Shown here one piece after another: positions 22,905 through 29,012 of a stretch of DNA of 31,546 nt. The stretch spans positions 1 to 31,546 of the IMG/VR virus record IMGVR_UViG_3300008117_000415. One strand, given 5' to 3'. The DNA is from a virus. A model generated the notes under the pieces. That model saw only the letters and a list, made by a program, of their open reading frames with translations. It did not search any database and had not been told where the DNA came from. Position 1 is the first letter of the stretch. Each line of letters begins with the position of its first letter. The position numbers and the translations under genes were made by a program.

Positions 22905-24917
22905 ATGAATTACTTTTCTTTTAAGTTGGCTGAAGACTTTGTTGGTCAGTACAAGGACAAAAAGGCTCCATTTGGTTATCAAGATGCTGGTGGCAATTCG
23001 GTAGGGGAGATAACTTTCTTGCGCACCTATTCTCGTCTAAAGGAGAATGGTCGTAAAGAGACATGGACAGATGTATGCGAACGCGTAATCAATGGCATGT
23101 ATTCGTTGCAGAAGGACCATGCTAAAAGTCAGAGACTTCCATGGTCTGATGCCAAAGCAGCAGCCTCGGCAAAGGAGGCCTTTGACAGACTATTCAACTT
23201 GAAGTGGACTCCACCTGGACGTGGTCTGTGGGTCATGGGCACACCGCTAGTAAATGTCCAACGAAATTCAGCAGCCCTACAAAATTGTGCATTTGTATCA
23301 ACTGGCTCTATGACAAAGACCGACCCAGCAAAGCCATTTGCTTTCTTAATGGAGGCATCAATGCTTGGTGTTGGAGTTGGCTTTGACGATAAGGGCGCAG
23401 ACAAAGAGTTCAATATCTATGAACCACAAGGAGAACAACCTTATGACATCCCAGATACCAGAGAGGGCTGGGTCGAATCGACAGCCACCCTCATCAATGC
23501 CTACCTACGACCAGATTCGAAGAATCCAGTATTTAATTATGAAGCAATCCGTCCAGCAGGCGAACCAATCAAAACGTTTGGAGGAACAGCAGCAGGACCA
23601 GACCCACTAATTAAGTTACATAACTTAATTAGTGGAATGTTTAGTGGTCGTGCAGGACAGAAACTAACCCGTAGAGATATTGCTGACATCGGCAACATGA
23701 TTGGTGTTTGCGTTGTATCTGGAAATGTTCGTCGCTCTGCTGAGTTATTGATGGGCAGACTAGATGATGAAGACTTTCTAAATCTAAAGAACTACGAGAA
23801 GCACCCAGAGCGTATGGCTCATGGCTGGATGTCAAACAACTCTGTTGAGGTATCTGTAGGTCAAGACCTAAGCCCAATCATTGATGGCATTGCCCGTAAT
23901 GGTGAGCCTGGAGTTATCTGGATGGATGTTACTCGTAAGTATGGTCGCCTTGCAGACCCAGAGAACAACAAGGATTGGAGAGCGGTAGGTTATAACCCAT
24001 GCGCTGAACAGTCCCTAGAGTCTTACGAATGTTGCACTCTTGTAGAGACCTACCTCAATCGTCACGATGATATAGAAGACTTCAAGCGCACTCTAAAGTT
24101 TGCATATCTCTATGCAAAGACTGTAACGCTCTTGCCTACACATTGGGAAGATACCAATGCAATCATGCAACGCAATCGCCGTATTGGAACTTCTATATCT
24201 GGCATTGCAAACTTTGCAGATATAAAGGGCTTACCTGTTTTGCGTGAGTGGATGAACCAAGGTTACGAAGTAATTAAGGGCTACGACAAGACTTACTCTG
24301 AATGGCTTGGTATTCGTGAATCAATCAAGATGACCACCGTTAAACCATCAGGCACGGTCTCTATTCTTGCTGGTGAATCTCCTGGAGTTCACTGGTCTGT
24401 AGGTGGTCAATACTTCTTGCGTGCAATTCGTTTTGCAAACAATGACCCAATGCTTCCTCTATTCAAAATGGCGCAATATAAAGTTGAGCCTGCAAATGAA
24501 TCTCCTGATACGACTTCTGTTGTCTTCTTCCCTGTAAAGTCTAACGCTATACGTTCTGAGAAGGATGTAAGTATCTACGAGAAGATGGCTCTTGCTGCTA
24601 CTGCACAGAGATATTGGTCAGATAACTCTGTAAGTGTGACTATCAGTTTTGACCCTGAGAAAGAGGCTTCGGCTATTGGTACGGCTTTGCATATGTATGA
24701 CGGTCAACTCAAGACCGTATCCTTCTTGCCAAGTGGTAACCACGTCTATCCGCAGATGCCATACACACAGATAGATGAAGAGTATTACGAAGATGCAACT
24801 ATGGAAATCTTCCCCATTGATTTCAGTGGCGTCTATGCTGGAATGGCTGCTGACGCTATTGGTGAAGCGTATTGCACAACTGATGCGTGTGAGATAAAGT
24901 TAATCTCAAACACATAG
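22905..24917 (+). CDS. nrdJ: Class II (adenosylcobalamin-dependent) ribonucleotide reductase
   Basis: This 670-aa enzyme converts ribonucleotides to deoxynucleotides for phage DNA synthesis. It matches the monomeric Lactobacillus-type enzyme (RTPR). Cys128 (LQNCAF) and Cys377 (YECCTL) correspond to the redox pair, NPCAE has Asn364, thiyl Cys366 and Glu368, and the C-terminal Cys657-x4-Cys662 fits the RTPR reducing pair. TVKPSGTVSILAGESPG is the phosphate-binding loop. No N-terminal ATP cone is visible. I prefer ATG 22905 because TAGGGGA lies just before it; ATG 22893 has no ribosome binding site. No separate radical-generating subunit is needed, but cobalamin must come from the host. Confidence 0.93.
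   Translation: MNYFSFKLAEDFVGQYKDKKAPFGYQDAGGNSVGEITFLRTYSRLKENGRKETWTDVCERVINGMYSLQKDHAKSQRLPWSDAKAAASAKEAFDRLFNLKWTPPGRGLWVMGTPLVNVQRNSAALQNCAFVSTGSMTKTDPAKPFAFLMEASMLGVGVGFDDKGADKEFNIYEPQGEQPYDIPDTREGWVESTATLINAYLRPDSKNPVFNYEAIRPAGEPIKTFGGTAAGPDPLIKLHNLISGMFSGRAGQKLTRRDIADIGNMIGVCVVSGNVRRSAELLMGRLDDEDFLNLKNYEKHPERMAHGWMSNNSVEVSVGQDLSPIIDGIARNGEPGVIWMDVTRKYGRLADPENNKDWRAVGYNPCAEQSLESYECCTLVETYLNRHDDIEDFKRTLKFAYLYAKTVTLLPTHWEDTNAIMQRNRRIGTSISGIANFADIKGLPVLREWMNQGYEVIKGYDKTYSEWLGIRESIKMTTVKPSGTVSILAGESPGVHWSVGGQYFLRAIRFANNDPMLPLFKMAQYKVEPANESPDTTSVVFFPVKSNAIRSEKDVSIYEKMALAATAQRYWSDNSVSVTISFDPEKEASAIGTALHMYDGQLKTVSFLPSGNHVYPQMPYTQIDEEYYEDATMEIFPIDFSGVYAGMAADAIGEAYCTTDACEIKLISNT
23604..23635 (+). 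repeat. 32-bp near-perfect palindrome within the reductase gene
   Basis: CCACTAATTAAGTTA (23604-23618) and TAACTTAATTAGTGG (23621-23635) are perfect inverted repeats of 15 bp separated by CA. The sequence encodes PLIKLHNLISG of the reductase. It could form a cruciform or bind a dimeric protein. The region is coding, so the pattern may be partly due to conserved codons, but 15 perfect pairs are unlikely by chance. Confidence 0.8.
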
Positions 24918-24924
24918 CAAGGAA

Positions 24925-24948
24925 AAAGCCCCCAATTAAGGGGGCTTT
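24925..24948. terminator. Bidirectional intrinsic terminator between converging units
   Basis: AAAGCCCCC (24925-24933) and GGGGGCTTT (24940-24948) form a 9-bp GC-rich stem with an AATTAA loop. On the - strand the stem is followed by a run of T (CTTTTTCC), and on the + strand by CTCTTTT. It sits between the ribonucleotide reductase (+) and the muralytic enzyme (-), so it ends both convergent transcripts. Confidence 0.85.
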
Positions 24949-25046
24949 CTCTTTTGGTATTGCTTCTGGTATGACTTTGCTTTACTAGCCTTTACCTATC
25001 ACTTTACCTATTACTTTTTGCCTTTGCCTTTTGCTATTGCTTTGGC
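24949..25046. repeat. CT-rich repetitive stretch between convergent genes
   Basis: No gene is seen. The stretch is built of short words: a tandem pair CTTTACCTATCA / CTTTACCTATTA (24990-25013), a copy of the GGTATGACTTTGCT repeat that also occurs in the integrase gene (24966-24983), a shortened variant CTTTTGGTATTGCTT at 24951, and GCTATTGCTTTG, which recurs at about 25803. An attachment-site arm or slipped-strand low complexity are both possible. No tRNA-like sequence is visible. Confidence 0.5.
24966..24983. repeat. Short copy of the integrase repeat in the 3' region
   Basis: CTGGTATGACTTTGCTTT matches the two 19-bp repeats of the integrase gene over 15 to 17 bases. It lies outside any gene, downstream of the integrase/lysozyme unit, so no coding constraint maintains it. 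Confidence 0.65.
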
Positions 25047-25592
25047 TTATGGCTTGCCTTCCGGGAACTTCTCTATCCATTCTTTGGTTCGAGGTGTGAT
25101 TCCCTTCCATGCGCCCCACTTCTTGCCCCCATCGCTCATGTGATAAGCGATTTGAGCATTAACCACAGGGTTTAGCAGTTCGGCATTGGAATCCAATCCA
25201 AACTTCGCTCGTCTTGCTTCTCCCAACTCTCCTAGCATGTTTATTTGAAACAAGCCGTATGAGTTGTCGCCTGTCGAGGCGTTCCCATTGTGTGCGAGCG
25301 GTCTGCCTGTTGATTCTTTCTTTGCGATTGCCCACGCTTCTCGTAAGGCTTTGCCTTCGAAGCCTACTGCTTTCAGTAGGGCTATTAGTTCTTGGTCACT
25401 CAACTTGTGAGCGTTCTCGAACTTGGCAAGTAACTTACCGGAGTTGGACTCCTTCTCGACTACTTGTGCTTCTAGTGCTTCGGCTTTAGTTGGACTAAAT
25501 GCTGGAGTCACTCGACCTATTCCTAACGCCCCTGAAAGGAACGCAAAGGATAAGACCAACACAACTATTCGATTCTGTGTTTCTAGTTTCAT
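25047..25592 (-). CDS. Secreted/anchored lysozyme-like transglycosylase
   Basis: This 181-aa protein has a signal or anchor segment at residues 8-27 (IVVLVLSFAFLSGALGIG), a spacer, and a lysozyme-like domain. The likely catalytic Glu93 is in AIAKKESTGRP, followed by DNSYGLFQINML and NAQIAYHMSDGG, the SLT/G-type order (E-S, then GLFQIN, then the A.Y motif). It would cut peptidoglycan. It is read with the integrase, 8 nt downstream of it, with AGGAGAA before the ATG. In a lysogen such a protein could remodel the wall or change the host surface; it could also be a lytic enzyme. No holin is visible nearby. Confidence 0.75.
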   Translation of the reverse strand: MKLETQNRIVVLVLSFAFLSGALGIGRVTPAFSPTKAEALEAQVVEKESNSGKLLAKFENAHKLSDQELIALLKAVGFEGKALREAWAIAKKESTGRPLAHNGNASTGDNSYGLFQINMLGELGEARRAKFGLDSNAELLNPVVNAQIAYHMSDGGKKWGAWKGITPRTKEWIEKFPEGKP

Positions 25593-25600
25593 CAGTTCTC

Positions 25601-26878
25601 CTAACCCAGAAAATCATTGACAACTTCACTCGCCTTTGATTTCTGGTGACGAACGCGGTGGAGATAGCGTTCGGTAGTTTTGATGGATTGATGACCCAAT
25701 CGCTCTTTTACTTCATGGACATCAACGCCGTTCTTTAACAACTGCGTTGCGTTCGCATGCCGTAAGTCGTGAGTTCTTGGACTCCAACCCATTCCTGATT
25801 TGGCTATTGCTTTGTTCCAGATGGTTCTCCATGTATCTCGTGGCAAGTGGCTCGGTTCTTTAAGTATGACCTCACCCTTTTGGTATGACTTTGCTCTTTG
25901 CGACCTTCGATACTCTCGAACTATCGCTTTACACTCATCACACCTACAAGACCCACTTGCGTAAGCCCTGAGCGTGCCATGTTGGAACAGTTTTCCGTCT
26001 TTCACGAATGGTCGTGAAGACTTTGCTATGCCACGAGAATCCTTTAGTTTATCTTTTGGTATGACTTTGCTTTTCTCAAACACTAGGTCTTCTTTCCCTA
26101 TGCGATTTAGCCTGACATACGCCTGAATCTCTTGTATTAGGGCTTCCGGTAACACGACTACACGCTTGTAGCCCGACTTAGTGCCATCTACGACTAGGAA
26201 TCTGTTGCCATTGTTACGCTTCTTGCCTAGTTCGCTTACTCGCCTTTGTATAAAAACTTCTTTTGTATTGAAATTAAAATCTTTTAATCGAATCTCACTC
26301 GCTTCACCGAATCTCGCTCCTGAAGCAACTAGGAACTTCGCAAGTAACTTTGCGCCCTCTGAAGGAAGGTGAATAACTATCTTCTTGAAATCGTCAGGCT
26401 CTAGGATTCCTGTGATGTCCGATTTGCCTGTTTTGACCTTTATGCCATGAGTCGGGTTGATTTGGGTGATTTGACCCTCTATGAGCCATTTATACAGAGA
26501 GCCTAGACACGCCTTGATTTGAGCCAGCGTTGCCCCACCGACCCCCTGAGCCTTCAATTCGCCCAAGATTTCCCTTATCTCTAGCGTTGATACCTCTAAT
26601 ACGCCTTTAGAGCCGATTTGAGGGGCTAGATACCGCTTCCATAGGGATTCATACCCCTTCTTTGTGATAGGCAGTAATTCGGCGGTTCTAAGCCATTTTT
26701 CGGCATACTCAGAAAGGCTCAAATTAGCCCTTGAAAGCCCCTTAGAGCCCCCATTCTCCATGCGTAGGGCTTGATACTGCGCTTCCTTGAAAGAGCCCCA
26801 AGTGCCAGCAGAAAGGCGTTTAGAGCCCTTGCGGTAATAGCCTGTATAGCGTGCGCCACGCCTGACCACATACGCCAT
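25601..26878 (-). CDS. int: Tyrosine integrase
   Basis: This 425-aa recombinase inserts and excises the phage genome. The core-binding domain (about 60-140) precedes the catalytic domain: Arg189 in SGARFGEASEI, HDLRH with His370 and Arg373, RLGHQSIKTTERYLH with the nucleophile Tyr405. Between the first Arg and HDLRH it has an insert, QHGTLRAYASGSCRCDECK (about residues 299-317), with C-x-C-x2-C at 311-316. This resembles a small motif seen in actinobacterial proteins. The start is ATG 26878 with AGGGGGC upstream. Two copies of a 19-bp repeat lie in the gene, read in different frames. Confidence 0.93.
   Translation of the reverse strand: MAYVVRRGARYTGYYRKGSKRLSAGTWGSFKEAQYQALRMENGGSKGLSRANLSLSEYAEKWLRTAELLPITKKGYESLWKRYLAPQIGSKGVLEVSTLEIREILGELKAQGVGGATLAQIKACLGSLYKWLIEGQITQINPTHGIKVKTGKSDITGILEPDDFKKIVIHLPSEGAKLLAKFLVASGARFGEASEIRLKDFNFNTKEVFIQRRVSELGKKRNNGNRFLVVDGTKSGYKRVVVLPEALIQEIQAYVRLNRIGKEDLVFEKSKVIPKDKLKDSRGIAKSSRPFVKDGKLFQHGTLRAYASGSCRCDECKAIVREYRRSQRAKSYQKGEVILKEPSHLPRDTWRTIWNKAIAKSGMGWSPRTHDLRHANATQLLKNGVDVHEVKERLGHQSIKTTERYLHRVRHQKSKASEVVNDFLG
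25877..25895. repeat. 19-bp repeat in integrase gene, copy 1
   Basis: CTTTTGGTATGACTTTGCT occurs here and identically at 26053-26071. A shorter copy sharing TGGTATGACTTTGCTTT with the second site lies at 24967-24983. Here the integrase frame reads it (minus strand) as AKSYQK within the zinc-insert region. Confidence 0.8.
26053..26071. repeat. 19-bp repeat in integrase gene, copy 2
   Basis: Identical to 25877-25895. Here the integrase frame reads it as SKVIPK, shifted by one base relative to copy 1. A protein-level repeat would keep the frame, so identity at DNA level in two frames suggests a DNA site or a recent duplication. Confidence 0.8.
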
Positions 26879-26880
26879 GA

Positions 26881-26974
26881 AAGCCCCCTCTACTGACGAG
26901 TAACCTACTGACGGGTAAGTTACCCACGAGTAACATCTAGGTCAAATTGGAAGCCCCCTCTACTGACGAGTAAC
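26881..26974. repeat. 15-bp iterons and 24-bp duplication upstream of int
   Basis: Three tandem 15-mers, CTACTGACGAGTAAC (26890-26904), CTACTGACGGGTAAG (26905-26919) and TTACCCACGAGTAAC (26920-26934), are followed by a fourth exact copy at 26960-26974. The first and fourth copies lie in a perfect 24-bp direct repeat (26881-26904, 26951-26974). A GGGTAA/TTACCC inverted repeat is at 26913-26925. This is a typical binding array for an integrase arm domain, excisionase or repressor. The int ribosome binding site is inside the first copy. Confidence 0.75.
26917..26945 (-). promoter_or_regulatory. Candidate int promoter
   Basis: On the - strand TTGACC (26945-26940) and TAACTT (26922-26917) are separated by 17 bases. 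TTGACC is one mismatch from the -35 consensus and TAACTT fits the actinobacterial -10 pattern TAnnnT. Iterons overlap the -10 and the expected start, so a protein bound there would control int. No experimental support is available. Confidence 0.4.
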
Positions 26975-26986
26975 TTAGCGGGCATG

Positions 26987-27020
26987 AAAAAGCCCCCATT
27001 CCCGATTGAGAATGAGGGCT
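26987..27020 (-). terminator. Intrinsic terminator between xis and int
   Basis: On the - strand AGCCCTCATTC pairs with GAATGGGGGCT (27020-27010 with 27001-26991, one mismatch) and is followed by TTTTT. It would stop transcripts coming from xis and upstream genes before int, so int would need its own promoter or antitermination. Confidence 0.75.
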
Positions 27021-27068
27021 CACATAGTGGCTAAGTAACTTAGAAGAGAGTTGTAGTTCCGCTATGTG
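27021..27068. repeat. 10-bp inverted repeat at the xis stop
   Basis: CACATAGTGG (27021-27030) and CCGCTATGTG (27059-27068) are inverted repeats with one mismatch, 28 nt apart. They flank AGTAACTTAG (27034-27043), which also occurs at 26969-26978. The right arm overlaps the end of xis. It could be part of an attachment or excisionase site. Confidence 0.45.
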
Positions 27069-27289
27069 TTAGTTATTGAATCAGATTCATCTACTAATTC
27101 AATTTCAGTTTGTTTTCGATTCTGATTCCATTCTTCGATTGTCTTTCGATTCCATACAGGAGTTCTTCCTATGTATGTATCGGGTTCGGGAAGGGTGTTT
27201 CTTTTTCGATAAGTGTAAAGAGTTGAATACTTCAACCCTAACAACTCGCTTACTTGGTCGTTTGTTAGCCATTCTGATTGCCCACTCAC
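27062..27289 (-). CDS. xis: Excisionase-like helix-turn-helix protein
   Basis: This 75-aa protein has an N-terminal MerR/AlpA-type helix-turn-helix: WLTNDQVSELLGLKYSTLYT, then YRKRNTLPEPDTYIGRTP and VWNRKTIEEW. This is the standard pattern of phage excisionases and other helix-turn-helix-17 proteins. The tail is acidic. The start is GTG 27289, overlapping the previous stop (GTGA), with AAGGAA upstream. Its position next to the integrase and iterons supports a directionality factor, bending attachment DNA for excision, but a regulator of int is equally possible. Confidence 0.8.
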   Translation of the reverse strand: MSGQSEWLTNDQVSELLGLKYSTLYTYRKRNTLPEPDTYIGRTPVWNRKTIEEWNQNRKQTEIELVDESDSITNT

Positions 27290-27729
27290 TTTGTTTCCTT
27301 TTCATAGAGTTGTTCTGTTGTGTTGTCGAACCACAAATAAGGTAAATCATTTGTGATGTTGAAGTGATAGTAAGTTGAATCTTTGCGATTGAGATTGCTC
27401 TGATGTGAATTGTGAAAGTTTGTATTGCCAAACCATTTCGGTAATTCACAATCAGGATAAGTTGAATGAAGCGCAACAAATCTTTCACGCATTGAATCTT
27501 TGTAACCACGAGCAATCCATTCATCACAGATTGCGATTCCGTATTCACAAAGTAACTTCTCATGACCGCGCCACAAGTTAGTGGCAGGGTGATTACGCCA
27601 ACCCTTAGTTTCGCCACGCAAGGCGCGTAGTATCTGCCACGCCTCTACTCGTTGCTTACCAAGTCGCTTGTAATCAAGAGCCTGAGCCGACTTAACAAAG
27701 TCGGGATAAGGCAGGAATGTATTAACCAT
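27286..27729 (-). CDS. Pyrimidine dimer DNA glycosylase-like (MSMEG_6728-type) protein
   Basis: This 147-aa protein matches a family common in actinobacteria, annotated as pyrimidine dimer DNA glycosylase or MSMEG_6728 family: MVNTFLPYPDFVKSAQALD, RLGKQRVEAWQILRAL, then GWRNHPATNLWRGHE and CDEWIARGYKD. Family members are thought to repair UV-damaged DNA, but activity has been shown mainly for the distant T4 DenV. The start ATG overlaps the stop of the 58-aa gene by 8 nt. UV repair would benefit a phage of surface waters. Confidence 0.65.
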   Translation of the reverse strand: MVNTFLPYPDFVKSAQALDYKRLGKQRVEAWQILRALRGETKGWRNHPATNLWRGHEKLLCEYGIAICDEWIARGYKDSMRERFVALHSTYPDCELPKWFGNTNFHNSHQSNLNRKDSTYYHFNITNDLPYLWFDNTTEQLYEKETK

Positions 27730-27898
27730 TATTTATTTCCTCTACTTCGTAGAAGTGCGAACCTTCGGTGTTGTCTTCATGCCAATTTTCAAGCGGAGTC
27801 ATTTCCGCAATCTCTTCGGCATGAGTTTCAGAATCGGCTTCTATCTTTAGTGAATAGAAGGTTGTTGTATCGGTTGTTACCCAATAGGTAGGTGTCAT
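27722..27898 (-). CDS. Small acidic hypothetical protein (58 aa)
   Basis: This 58-aa protein is not recognised. It begins MTPTYWVTTDTTTFYSLKIE and continues as an acidic sequence (EADSETHAEEIAEMTP), ending in EVEEINNG. The frame is supported by AAAGGAGTAAGGAC before the ATG, a 4-nt ATGA overlap with the WhiB gene upstream, and an 8-nt overlap with the glycosylase-like gene downstream. The strand-helix-strand pattern hints at a small alpha/beta domain. Confidence 0.6.
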   Translation of the reverse strand: MTPTYWVTTDTTTFYSLKIEADSETHAEEIAEMTPLENWHEDNTEGSHFYEVEEINNG

Positions 27899-28224
27899 TT
27901 GTCCTTACTCCTTTCTGCTTTGCGAATTAAACTTTGTCGCTCAATTTCAGTAGTGCCACCCCAAATCCCATAACGAACACGATTCGTTACTGCGAAAGAA
28001 AGACACTTAGTTGATTCGTGGCATTGAGCGCATAATGATTTTGCCAACTTAATCTTTTTAGTATCTTCGGGAAGATTCTCTCCACTAGGAAACCAAATCT
28101 CAGGGTCATTCTTTTGGCATGGAGTTTTATCCATGTCACGCGGTGTTGGCACTTTGAGATTGAATACAGGATTCTTAGTCGCTCTCTTGGGTTGTGCTGA
28201 GGGCAATCGTTTAATGTAAGTCAT
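27895..28224 (-). CDS. whiB: WhiB-family Fe-S regulator (canonical spacing)
   Basis: This 109-aa protein has Cys36, Cys65, Cys68 and Cys74 with the regular C-x2-C-x5-C core (CAQCHESTKC), a PSGEN segment before it and GIWGGTTEIERQ after it. It therefore has all features of a WhiB protein that binds 4Fe-4S and interacts with the sigma factor. It is a different gene from the one at 10430, which has expanded spacing. It overlaps the Api92-like gene upstream by 4 nt (ATGA). As it is read with the int/xis side, it may regulate lysogeny. Confidence 0.88.
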   Translation of the reverse strand: MTYIKRLPSAQPKRATKNPVFNLKVPTPRDMDKTPCQKNDPEIWFPSGENLPEDTKKIKLAKSLCAQCHESTKCLSFAVTNRVRYGIWGGTTEIERQSLIRKAERSKDK

Positions 28225-28832
28225 TCTTTTTCCTCTCCATGTTTTCCTTCATTACAATCATTACAAAGTGTTTGTTGGGTGCGGTTAGAGCAATTACAAA
28301 CTTCACAATCGCACTCGCCACAATCTTCACAATCAGGAATACAATCGCCCCAATTTTCCCAACGATAGACACAATCTATTTCGCCTTCAATGTCAGAAAC
28401 TCTTATGCCTTTCTCATACTCTGTTTTGCCGTAGAAGCCACTCTCTTCTTCCCAATCCAAAGTTATGTAAGTGAATGGAAACATCTCGGCAATCTTTGTA
28501 ATGACAGGCATAGGCGGTGACCATGCGGTGCTGAATCGAATGTGAATCTGTTGTGGCGTATCAAGATTTAATTCAACATCTTTTGCGTTCCACTTAGTTC
28601 CCCAATTACGACTTCTCCAATCATACCAATCAGAAAATCCATACTTTGCTTTCATTTCATCAGGATTAACATTGTTGGGTGATTTTGTATTTTGGAGTTC
28701 TTCGGGCATTTCAATAATTCGATTGAAGTCGAATAATTGTTCTGAATTGTTTGTAATACCTTGAATAACTTTTTCTAATTGTTTGTTATCTTCGGAAGTA
28801 ATGTAAAGATTGTTATAGCACCAATTAGGCAT
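28221..28832 (-). CDS. Api92/YubB-like ferredoxin-fold protein with Cys-rich tail
   Basis: This 203-aa protein begins MPNWCYNNLYITSED and contains EMPEEL, SRNWGTKWNAKDV and FSTAWSPPMPVI. This is the layout of the Api92/DUF1281 (YubB) family found on plasmids and phages; function is not settled. The C-terminal 50 residues are unusual: CIPDCEDCGECDCEVCNCSN, then CNDCNEG, about ten cysteines in pairs, which could bind several metals. AAAGGAA precedes the ATG. The stop overlaps the WhiB start. Confidence 0.75.
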   Translation of the reverse strand: MPNWCYNNLYITSEDNKQLEKVIQGITNNSEQLFDFNRIIEMPEELQNTKSPNNVNPDEMKAKYGFSDWYDWRSRNWGTKWNAKDVELNLDTPQQIHIRFSTAWSPPMPVITKIAEMFPFTYITLDWEEESGFYGKTEYEKGIRVSDIEGEIDCVYRWENWGDCIPDCEDCGECDCEVCNCSNRTQQTLCNDCNEGKHGEEKE

Positions 28833-28857
28833 TTATTTTCCTTTCTTTGTTTTAGGA

Positions 28858-29004
28858 ATCTAGTGGGGGCAGATACAACTCGCCTAACAAGGTCGAAAGG
28901 AGTTCATGAAGCCCCTCATAGGGTCATGGTTGCTCTTTGGTCTTGAATAGTTTGTAGGGAATGAAGAAACCTACAAAGGTCATTAACTTTGACCCCCACT
29001 AGAT
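28858..29004 (-). ncRNA. Candidate structured RNA next to the HNH gene
   Basis: A perfect 12-bp closing helix, ATCTAGTGGGGG (28858-28869) with CCCCCACTAGAT (28993-29004), encloses three hairpins. These are an 8-bp stem TTTGTAGG/CCTACAAA (28951-28977), CATGA/TCATG extended by CCCT/AGGG (28905-28928), and AACTC/GAGTT (28877-28904), the last two directly adjacent. The whole 180-nt gap contains no gene. The - strand is more likely transcribed because all neighbours are read that way. The element begins 9 nt after the HNH stop codon. I recognise no RNA family. The transcribed strand and the RNA nature are inference. Confidence 0.5.
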
Positions 29005-29012
29005 ACATTTGT

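Noticed and set aside
26881-26974. CRISPR-like array in the iteron region
   Set aside because: Units are 15 bp, mostly in tandem without spacers, and only four in number; a protein-binding array explains them better.
24918-27062. Defined attP core or tRNA fragment near the integrase
   Set aside because: No tRNA 3' end or T-arm-like sequence could be recognised. Repeats are present, but the core cannot be assigned without the host genome.
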